Assembly (NCBI GenBank): GCA_963677625.2
Contig: CAXXSW010000001.1
Span: 73,877-137,876 of the forward strand
DNA length: 64,000 nucleotides
Direction of reading: 5' to 3'
DNA from: UBA1351 sp963677625
Lineage (GTDB): Bacteria; Bacillota; Clostridia; Lachnospirales; Vallitaleaceae
The position numbers and the translations under genes were made by a program. Positions 52,462 to 59,634 of this stretch are shown here, in pieces. The stretch's first letter is position 1. Every line of letters begins with the position of its first letter. A model generated the notes under the pieces. That model saw only the letters and a list, made by a program, of their open reading frames with translations, was not told the origin of the DNA and did not search any database.

Positions 52462-53469
52462 CTATGGAGTTTCAGTAGTTTCTTCAACATCAAGAGTTTG
52501 ACTCTGAGTCTCGGTCACTGTCGTTCCTGCCATTTCATCAACATACCCATCAATCATATTAAATATGGCACTATCCGAATCAAGAAAAACTGTTGTATCT
52601 TTTATATTAGAATAGATTTCCATACGTTTAATAAATTGATAGAAGGCTAGGTTCTTTTGTAATGATTCCTTATAGATACTAATAGCTTCTGCATCAGCTG
52701 CCGCTTTTACAATGGCAGCTTCCTCGACTGCTGCTGATACGATTTCAGCCTTTTGACGATCAGTAGTTGCCTGTGCTTGAAGATATTCTGAATCTCCCTC
52801 AGCAATTAATTTCTCTGAATCTTTCTCAATTTCCTTGGCCATTTTTTCTTCTATATTAGCTACATTAGACTGTGGAAAACTTTTACGATTTATACCAATA
52901 TCAGATACAAAAAGACCATATTGATCCACCAATTGTCCATTTAAAGCCTCTTGCTTAGATAATAAAAGGTCCTCTAATGTATTCTCATAGAAAAAAGAAT
53001 TAAAGTCCAAGGTATTGGCTGAATTAATAACAGCCTTATAAACCAAGTCATCCATACGCTTGTTAGCCTGACTCTCTGTCCCTACAGCTTTCTTATAGAC
53101 GACAGGATCAATAATTCTATATTGAGCATACATCTGTATTTCAATACGACGACCATCGTTAGTATTAACAGTTTCACTGTTAGATGTATAAGTCAAGTAC
53201 TTAGATGTAAACTTCTCTACTGATTCTATAAATGGCACTTTAAAATGAAGCCCTTTTTCTGTAGAAATCTTAATCGTTGTATTGCCAATACGATCTAGAT
53301 TGGCTGCCACTTCATCTTCATCTGTTGCTGATATTACAACTTTCTCCATTCTTGACAACCTTTGCACAATTGCCACTTCATCTTCTGCAACGATAAAAAA
53401 CGAATTGCTAAGGACAATTATTGCAATTAAAATAATAACTCCTGTTAAAACTCCTGCTGCTCTTTTCAT
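52462..53469 (-). CDS. hflC: HflC-type SPFH/prohibitin membrane protein
   Basis: 335 residues. N-terminal TM anchor (GVLTGVIILIAIIVLSNSFFIV), SPFH domain with EDEVAIVQRL and KGLHFKVPFIESVEKF, then an Ala/Glu-rich coiled coil (KMAKEIEKDSEKLIAEGDSEYLQAQATTDRQKAEI). With HflK it forms a large membrane ring that encloses and restrains the FtsH protease in Proteobacteria. The same hflK-hflC order and 1-nt spacing are kept here. The FtsH link in this organism is inferred. Confidence 0.92.
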   Translation of the reverse strand: MKRAAGVLTGVIILIAIIVLSNSFFIVAEDEVAIVQRLSRMEKVVISATDEDEVAANLDRIGNTTIKISTEKGLHFKVPFIESVEKFTSKYLTYTSNSETVNTNDGRRIEIQMYAQYRIIDPVVYKKAVGTESQANKRMDDLVYKAVINSANTLDFNSFFYENTLEDLLLSKQEALNGQLVDQYGLFVSDIGINRKSFPQSNVANIEEKMAKEIEKDSEKLIAEGDSEYLQAQATTDRQKAEIVSAAVEEAAIVKAAADAEAISIYKESLQKNLAFYQFIKRMEIYSNIKDTTVFLDSDSAIFNMIDGYVDEMAGTTVTETQSQTLDVEETTETP

Positions 53470-53470
53470 G

Positions 53471-54508
53471 TTATTCTCCCTCCTGATCTACGACTGATTG
53501 CTTAAGGGCATTTTCATCAAAATTGTAGAATTTATGGATGGAACCGTCGTCTGATGCATCAATAACTACTGTATTGTTTCCTAAAAACTCAGCCATAGCT
53601 TCTATATAGTAGCGTTCACGTAGAATTTCTGGATTGTTTAAGTATTCTTCATAAAGTGCGTTAAACTGAGCAACGTCAGCTTTTGCAGCTGCTACCGTTT
53701 CAGCCTTATAAGCATTGGCATCTTCAACTAATTGTATCGCCTCTGCCTCTGCCTGCGGAATTATCGTATTATTATATTTTTCTGCATCTTCACGTTTACC
53801 GTTTTTGTACTGATTGGCATTTTCTTTGGCCTGATAAGCAGCTTCTACATTGGGAAGAAACTGAACATTTTGTGTCGCTACCAATAAAATCTCTAGTCCT
53901 GCTTCGTAATCATCCATCTTCTTTTGTAAAGTGGGACGAATAGCCTCATCAATGATTTCTTTTTGAGTTTTGGCTTCATCAAGTGTTAAGGCTTGTACAG
54001 CTGTACGAACAGAATCCTCAAGGGCTAAACGTAGTGTTCCTTTTGGATCATCAACCTTAAATAGGAAATCAGCTGGATTTGAAACTTTGTACTGGATAAT
54101 CAACTCAATAAGTGCGATGGATGCATTATTATTTGCACCGTCAACAATTACTAAAGCTTCATCTTCCTCATCAGTATATTGTGCTTCTTGCTGAGTCGTT
54201 CCAGCTCTTTCAGTTCTGTAACCATACTCCATACTATATATAGAGTTTACATCAACCTTCTCCACTTCATCGATAAATGGAACCTTAAAGTTAAGTCCTG
54301 GGGTAGTTACAACTGCATGTTGTCTACCAAACCGTAGCACTACACCATTTTCCTTATCTTCAAGCATATAAAAACTGTTAAGTCCTCCTAATACTACTAA
54401 GACAATAATGATAATCAAAGGTACGATTTTAAAGATGTTTTTCTGCATCTTTTGCATATCGATATCAATGACATTCTTGTCGTTATTATTGTTCATTTCT
54501 GGGCTCAT
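53471..54508 (-). CDS. hflK: HflK-type SPFH/prohibitin membrane protein
   Basis: 345 residues from the ATG at 54508, set by AAGGAGG just upstream; the open frame extends 13 codons further without a ribosome site. A polar N-terminus is followed by a TM helix (IVPLIIIIVLVVLGGLNSFYML), the SPFH domain (NGVVLRFGRQHAVVTTPGLNFKVPFIDEVEKV) and a long Ala/Glu-rich coiled coil. It forms a heteromeric ring with HflC, encoded 1 nt downstream. A 37-nt hairpin (54541-54577) lies in its leader. Confidence 0.92.
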   Translation of the reverse strand: MSPEMNNNNDKNVIDIDMQKMQKNIFKIVPLIIIIVLVVLGGLNSFYMLEDKENGVVLRFGRQHAVVTTPGLNFKVPFIDEVEKVDVNSIYSMEYGYRTERAGTTQQEAQYTDEEDEALVIVDGANNNASIALIELIIQYKVSNPADFLFKVDDPKGTLRLALEDSVRTAVQALTLDEAKTQKEIIDEAIRPTLQKKMDDYEAGLEILLVATQNVQFLPNVEAAYQAKENANQYKNGKREDAEKYNNTIIPQAEAEAIQLVEDANAYKAETVAAAKADVAQFNALYEEYLNNPEILRERYYIEAMAEFLGNNTVVIDASDDGSIHKFYNFDENALKQSVVDQEGE

Positions 54509-54540
54509 ATATGACCTCCTTAAATTTTGGATACTCTCCA

Positions 54541-54577
54541 TGTTCATTCAAGCTATGCTAATCAGCATCATTGAACA
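54541..54577. promoter_or_regulatory. Leader hairpin upstream of hflK
   Basis: TGTTCA (54541-54546) pairs with TGAACA (54572-54577), with an inner ATGCT/AGCAT stem. On the minus strand TGATATAAT, an extended -10, is present upstream (54580s) but without a clear -35; the hairpin would then be in the 5' leader. Function unknown. Confidence 0.4.
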
Positions 54578-54679
54578 TCACTTATTATATCACAGGTCAC
54601 ACCTAAATCTATTAAAAAAGTATTATAAATTCATATATGAGCCTAAAATGTCAAAAAAACAGTCTCTAGTAACTCAAGA

Positions 54680-56704
54680 TTATTCATTTTCACTAGTCAA
54701 AGGGAGTGAAAAATAAAAACAAACACCTTTTCTCGTATTATAAACACCATATTCAGTTTCATGTTCGTCTAAAATGGTTTTAACTATGGCTAAACCCAAG
54801 CCATGACCTTTAACTTGCCTGTTATGTGATTCATCCACCTTATAAAATCTATTCCAGATCTTTTCCATCTGCATTTCAGTAAAGAGTTGGGCATCGTTGT
54901 AGAAATAAAACATACAATGATTACTCTTACTAATTGCCTCAATACGAATAGTAGAATTTTCATTGGCATATTTTATAGCATTTCCAACTAAGTTGCTAAT
55001 AACCTGATATATACTGGAATCATCACCAAGAACTTTAGCCATTGGCAATTTAAGATCAACTGATAAACCTCTTTCATCAATCACTTGCTTTGATGATGTT
55101 ATTACGTTTTCAATCATATCTCCAACATCAAGAATCTCATTATTATAAATCATTGTTTTAGCATCAAACTTAGACAATTGAAGCATTTCCAGAATCAAAG
55201 TATTCATGTGCTCAATTTCATCCATAATGACATCCATGTAATAATCCTGCTTTTCCTTTTTCACACCATCTGCTATAGCTTCTGCATAACTCTTTACAAT
55301 ACCCAAAGGTGTCTTAAGTTCATGAGAAGCATTGGCAACAAAGGTTTTTCTTGCCTCTTCCTGAGCTTGTTTAATCTCAACATCTCTTTCAAGCTGCTTA
55401 TTCTTCCTAACCAACTCATCCATAGCCTCCTTCAATTGAAAGGCCATAACATTAAGAGAACCAGATAATTCTCCTAGTTCATCCCTTCTATTAATAGCAA
55501 GTTCTACATCAAGCTCCATATCGGCCATCTTATTAGCAACCTTCGTTATATGAACAATAGGCTTCGATACCCTTTGAGAGTAATAGCTGGATATAAGAAT
55601 CGACATAATAAGCGCTATCAAAATATAATAAGGTACATAGGTAATGATGACATCCAATAGTTCTGACACCGGTTGCAAACTTAAAGTTGCATAATACTCT
55701 ACAACATTTTCACCTATGTCAACCGTTTTTGTAAAAACCACCTGACGATAATCCGTATATGGAATTCCACTAATTACATAGTGAACAGAATCAATGTCAC
55801 CTTCAATGACTTTTGAGTCCTGATTTAAGTACTGTTCATCTAACGTCACAGAAAAAACAGTGCTAGTGTTCATAGAAGTTTCCAAATCATCACCTTCATC
55901 TGACTTAGGTTGTTCAACCTCATTCTCTGATACTTCTACAGATTCCAATGCATCTTCAATAGTCCCTGTATCTTCTTTTTTCTTATTAGATCCGTTTTCA
56001 TCTCCAGACATCTCTTTTGATAAAATTGCGTCAGAATTTGTCTCATCTGTATATTCATTTAAGAATATACTAGAACTCATACTAAAATTATTAGCAAAGA
56101 GTTGATTATAATCAACATCAAATATTTCCTGGGCTGTCAATAAAACAACTTCTCCTTCAAAGGATTTCATATTAGTCATATCAATCCCTTCCTGCATTCT
56201 CTTTGAAGAATCCAAATAAATATTATCTATTTTTTCCACAATGAGAAAATTATAGTCATCGACATAACCTTCTAGGTATATTCCTTCTATATTTTTTAGT
56301 TTATTGCTTGATCTCAAGGCGAGGTATTCTTCACGATCTAACATAAAGTCATAATATATACCATCTTTTGTCACAGTAAGATAATAGTAGGATTCAGATT
56401 CAGGTAACATAGCATTTTCCACATCATAATAAATGCTCTGCCCTTCTGAAGAGTTATAGACCCATAGATCCATGCTGTTTCTATAGTTAAAATTGGAAAC
56501 ATTCTGATACAGCTGATTCTGATCCCATTCACTGTCCTCATAATCAATAGCAAAGGTATTAATATTATCCACAACCCTTTTTATCTTTTCTTCTTCATAG
56601 AAATATTGAAAATAAACTATTAATATGGTTACCATGACTGTAATCAAAACCAGAAAGGAACTTAGTAAAGTCACGAACATTTGCCTAGTCAATGAACTTT
56701 TCAT
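54680..56704 (-). CDS. Sensor histidine kinase with a large acidic extracellular region
   Basis: 674 residues, larger than the usual 450-600. TM1 about 11-35; an extracellular region of about 320 residues with a Glu/Asp/Ser/Asn-rich, probably disordered stretch at 218-280 (EMSGDENGSNKKKEDTG); TM2 about 352-376; HAMP; HisKA with His461 in NASHELKTPLGIVKSY; HATPase (NLVGNAIKYANE, GHGLGLAIVK) to the end. Translated just after its regulator (4-nt ATGA overlap). It diverges from an ABC transporter/poly-PASTA operon and probably controls it. Confidence 0.92.
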   Translation of the reverse strand: MKSSLTRQMFVTLLSSFLVLITVMVTILIVYFQYFYEEEKIKRVVDNINTFAIDYEDSEWDQNQLYQNVSNFNYRNSMDLWVYNSSEGQSIYYDVENAMLPESESYYYLTVTKDGIYYDFMLDREEYLALRSSNKLKNIEGIYLEGYVDDYNFLIVEKIDNIYLDSSKRMQEGIDMTNMKSFEGEVVLLTAQEIFDVDYNQLFANNFSMSSSIFLNEYTDETNSDAILSKEMSGDENGSNKKKEDTGTIEDALESVEVSENEVEQPKSDEGDDLETSMNTSTVFSVTLDEQYLNQDSKVIEGDIDSVHYVISGIPYTDYRQVVFTKTVDIGENVVEYYATLSLQPVSELLDVIITYVPYYILIALIMSILISSYYSQRVSKPIVHITKVANKMADMELDVELAINRRDELGELSGSLNVMAFQLKEAMDELVRKNKQLERDVEIKQAQEEARKTFVANASHELKTPLGIVKSYAEAIADGVKKEKQDYYMDVIMDEIEHMNTLILEMLQLSKFDAKTMIYNNEILDVGDMIENVITSSKQVIDERGLSVDLKLPMAKVLGDDSSIYQVISNLVGNAIKYANENSTIRIEAISKSNHCMFYFYNDAQLFTEMQMEKIWNRFYKVDESHNRQVKGHGLGLAIVKTILDEHETEYGVYNTRKGVCFYFSLPLTSENE

Positions 56705-57378
56705 TCTTTCACCTCAAATTTGTAACCAACACCAATAACAGTAACTACATATTTAGCTCCATCTCCAAGTTTTTTTCTGAGGGTCTTGATCGTTGTGTCA
56801 ACGACTCTACCATCACCGAAATACTCATATCCCCATACCTTTTCAATAAGAACTTGCCTTGTATATACTTTACCTTCATTTTCAGCTAAAACCCTTAAGA
56901 CTTCAAATTCCTTAACAGTAAGTTTCACTTCACATTCTTGGTAAAAAACGTCATATCTTAAAGGATCAATCACAATTTCACCATGACTTATCTGATCATT
57001 AACAGACTGCTTATTAGCCATTCTTTTAAGGAGTGCCTTTACCCTTGCTACTAGAACCTTTGGACTAAAGGGCTTAGTAACATATTCGTCAGCGCCTAGT
57101 TCAAATCCCATCAACTTATCATCTTCGTCACCTCTAGCACTAAGAATAATAACCATGGTATCTGAAGAACTTCTGATTTTTCTGCATACCGACCAACCAT
57201 CAAGTTTAGGCATCATTATATCTAATATAACAAGATCAATAGCTTCCAGATGAAATATCTTCAGAGCTTCAACTCCATCGTATGCCTGAAAGACTTTAAA
57301 TCCTTCCATCTCTAAATAATCTGTAATGATTTCATTCATTCTTTTTTCATCTTCAACAACTAATATCTTTTTACTCAT
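56701..57378 (-). CDS. OmpR/PhoB-family response regulator
   Basis: 225 residues from the ATG at 57378, preceded by GTGAGG (the GTG at 57390 is part of this site). Receiver with EDEK, phospho-acceptor Asp in LVILDIMMPKLDGWSV, Lys in VTKPFSP; winged-helix effector with RVVDTTIKTLRKKLGDGAKYVVTVIGVGYKFEV-type ending. It pairs with the kinase downstream. Members bind direct repeats spaced about 11 bp; such a repeat sits in the adjacent divergent promoter (57478-57497). Confidence 0.93.
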   Translation of the reverse strand: MSKKILVVEDEKRMNEIITDYLEMEGFKVFQAYDGVEALKIFHLEAIDLVILDIMMPKLDGWSVCRKIRSSSDTMVIILSARGDEDDKLMGFELGADEYVTKPFSPKVLVARVKALLKRMANKQSVNDQISHGEIVIDPLRYDVFYQECEVKLTVKEFEVLRVLAENEGKVYTRQVLIEKVWGYEYFGDGRVVDTTIKTLRKKLGDGAKYVVTVIGVGYKFEVKE

Positions 57379-57441
57379 AACAAACCTCACTAAAGTAATT
57401 ATCCAGCTTATTTTATCATACTTTTATAGCTTTATCATGAC

Positions 57442-57513
57442 ATGTGAAAAAGACACACATAATACTCAAGTCTTTTTCACATAAATCCCACATGAAACTT
57501 GTAACATTATAAT
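57442..57513. promoter_or_regulatory. Divergent control region of the two-component/ABC-PASTA module
   Basis: A perfect 13-bp inverted repeat (ATGTGAAAAAGAC at 57442-57454 and GTCTTTTTCACAT at 57470-57482, 15-nt spacer), then direct repeats CACATAAA (57478-57485) and CACATGAA (57489-57496), phased 11 bp. A good -10 TATAAT at 57508-57513 has no recognisable -35 at the right distance, so the direct repeat occupies the -35 zone, as in activator-dependent OmpR/PhoB-type promoters. The site is shared by both divergent units. Confidence 0.6.
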
Positions 57514-57546
57514 GATGATAAAATGTAAAAAATCTAGGAGGTAACT

Positions 57547-58932
57547 ATGCGAATATTACAGCACAGTTTTAAAAGCCTTGTCCGTAAACCGGTCAAGGGA
57601 ATCATGATTTTCTTTATTCTAGTCCTTGTTTTTGGATTAGTATTTACAGGAATCATTGTTCAAAACAGCGTATCTGAATCAAAAGAGTACGTAAGAGTCA
57701 AGCTTGGGGCAACAGTCAGAATTGTACCTGATTATATGAAAGCAATGGCAGATGAGGTAGATGACTACTCTATTATGAGACCAAATGAAAGTCTTGCCGA
57801 TGATTTAGCTGATGACGAGAGAATCAAAGGTGTTTTCTTCGTTAAAAATGGATGGTCACAGGGTGTCGATATCGTGTCAGGAAGAAACAATCAAGACGAA
57901 TTTGAAGATATGCCGGAAGACTATGTAAGAGAAGCCTATTTTGACATGGTTGGAACTAATCAACCAAAGCCTATTGAATTTGAATTAGGTAATTTAAATC
58001 TTGACGATGGTGAGTTTTTCACCCAAGAACAAGTGGATAATGGCGAAAAAGTTGTTCTTATTACTCATGAACTAGCCAAAGCCAATAATTTTAAAGTGGG
58101 AGATACACTTACCATTCTTAACGAACAAAAAATGTATAGCTCTAATAATTTTGAGTATGATCCTGAAAGTACTGAATTTCAAGATGATTTCACCATAGTG
58201 GGTATTTATTCTGGCAATGGTTCTGATCAGGCTGATAGGTTATTCATGCCCTTCCAAGTCATCACAGATTATGCTTGGGAAGGTGAAGAGGATTTGCTAG
58301 ATAATGTATATCTACTTCTCTATGATCCTCTTGATGTTGATCAATTCATTGAGGATAACAAAGATAAATTACCTAATGAATACATGACATTAGATGCCAA
58401 TGACGACGAATATAAGACGCTGACTCAACCTTTGGATCTCTTGGAACTTATTACTTCCTTACTAATTTGGGTTATATTTATTGCCGGTGCCTTAATTGTT
58501 CTATCAATTGTTACCATATTTGTTAGAGACAGAAAGTTTGAAATTGGACTTCTATTAGCAAGTGGTGAGTCTAAACTTAAGATTATATCTCAGTTTGTCC
58601 TTGAACTGGTTATTGTTGCCCTACTCGCCTTCTTTGTCTCCGCAGGTGTTAGTCAGCTTTCATCTGATTTTGTTGGAAGTTGGATAGTTGAGAATCAGCT
58701 TATGACTGAAGAACAGAGTGAACAAGATGAACTCATGGAAAGGTATTCTTATTGGGACCAAACTAAAGGTCGTGTTAGTATGACTAACATAGCTGAGGAT
58801 TTTGACGTATCCCTTAAAATGGATGTTGTTCTTAACTTATTACTCATAAGCTTGGGAATTCTCCTTTTTGCAGCTAGTATACCATTAATCATTATACTCT
58901 CTTACAAACCAAGAGAAGCATTACAGGATTAG
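57547..58932 (+). CDS. FtsX/MacB-type ABC transporter permease
   Basis: 461 residues. N-terminal TM helix (IMIFFILVLVFGLVFTGIIVQ), a large extracytoplasmic domain (about 45-300; acidic, Asn/Asp-rich), then three TM helices with the FtsX core (LLELITSLLIWVIFIAGALIVLSIVTIFVRDRKFEIGLLLASGES...), including the characteristic R-x-[KR]-E-[IF]-G-x-L motif. AGGAGG before ATG. This fold works by mechanotransmission or extrusion, not import. Partner ATPase lies 9 nt downstream. Function by context: cell-envelope-linked transport or signalling. Confidence 0.88.
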   Translation: MRILQHSFKSLVRKPVKGIMIFFILVLVFGLVFTGIIVQNSVSESKEYVRVKLGATVRIVPDYMKAMADEVDDYSIMRPNESLADDLADDERIKGVFFVKNGWSQGVDIVSGRNNQDEFEDMPEDYVREAYFDMVGTNQPKPIEFELGNLNLDDGEFFTQEQVDNGEKVVLITHELAKANNFKVGDTLTILNEQKMYSSNNFEYDPESTEFQDDFTIVGIYSGNGSDQADRLFMPFQVITDYAWEGEEDLLDNVYLLLYDPLDVDQFIEDNKDKLPNEYMTLDANDDEYKTLTQPLDLLELITSLLIWVIFIAGALIVLSIVTIFVRDRKFEIGLLLASGESKLKIISQFVLELVIVALLAFFVSAGVSQLSSDFVGSWIVENQLMTEEQSEQDELMERYSYWDQTKGRVSMTNIAEDFDVSLKMDVVLNLLLISLGILLFAASIPLIIILSYKPREALQD

Positions 58933-58941
58933 GAGGAAATT

Positions 58942-59619
58942 ATGAGTAAAATACTATTTGAACTAAAGAATATCAGTTACGGCTATATCGATGGCGGTAA
59001 GAAACGAATGATACTAAAAGATCTTAGCTATCAATTTGAAGAAGGAAAGTTCTACACTATTCTGGGACCATCAGGATCCGGTAAAACAACTCTTCTTGCT
59101 CTAGCTAGCGCCTTAGATGTTCCTGAGGGTGGTCAAGTCATGTATGAAGAGAAAGATATTAAAAAAATCGGGTACACCAAATTTAGAAGAAATTACATGG
59201 CCATTATTTTCCAAAAATACAATCTATGTGATTATTTAACAGGTGTAGAAAATGTTGAGTCTAATATGTTGATTGTTGATAAAAAATTTAAAGGCAACAA
59301 AAAAGAAATTGCCTACAAGATATTAAACAGTATGGGAATTGTCAAAAGTAAAGCTGATCGTCGTGTCACTAAATTGTCCGGTGGTGAGCAACAGCGTGTC
59401 GCCATTTCAAGAGCCCTAGCCAAAGATGTCGATTTAATTTTTGGTGATGAACCAACTGGAGCATTAGATACAGCAACAAGTAATGAAGTTATTGAGCTTT
59501 TCAAATCTTTAGCTCACGAATACAACAAAACCATTATACTAGTAACACACTCCGATGATGTAGCCGAAAACAGCGATATCGCCCTTCGGCTTCATGATGG
59601 TCAACTACAACCTATATAA
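58942..59619 (+). CDS. ABC transporter ATPase (LolD/MacB class)
   Basis: 225 residues. Complete nucleotide-binding domain: Walker A GPSGSGKTT near residues 43-51, Q-loop FQKYNL, signature LSGGEQQR, Walker B DLIFGDEPTGALD and H-loop THSDD. The sequence type (DEPTGALDTATSNEV) belongs to the LolD/MacB/FtsE group, matching the adjacent FtsX-like permease. AGGAGGAAATT precedes the ATG. Second gene of the permease-ATPase-PASTA operon. Confidence 0.95.
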   Translation: MSKILFELKNISYGYIDGGKKRMILKDLSYQFEEGKFYTILGPSGSGKTTLLALASALDVPEGGQVMYEEKDIKKIGYTKFRRNYMAIIFQKYNLCDYLTGVENVESNMLIVDKKFKGNKKEIAYKILNSMGIVKSKADRRVTKLSGGEQQRVAISRALAKDVDLIFGDEPTGALDTATSNEVIELFKSLAHEYNKTIILVTHSDDVAENSDIALRLHDGQLQPI

Positions 59620-59634
59620 ACAGAAAGGTACACC

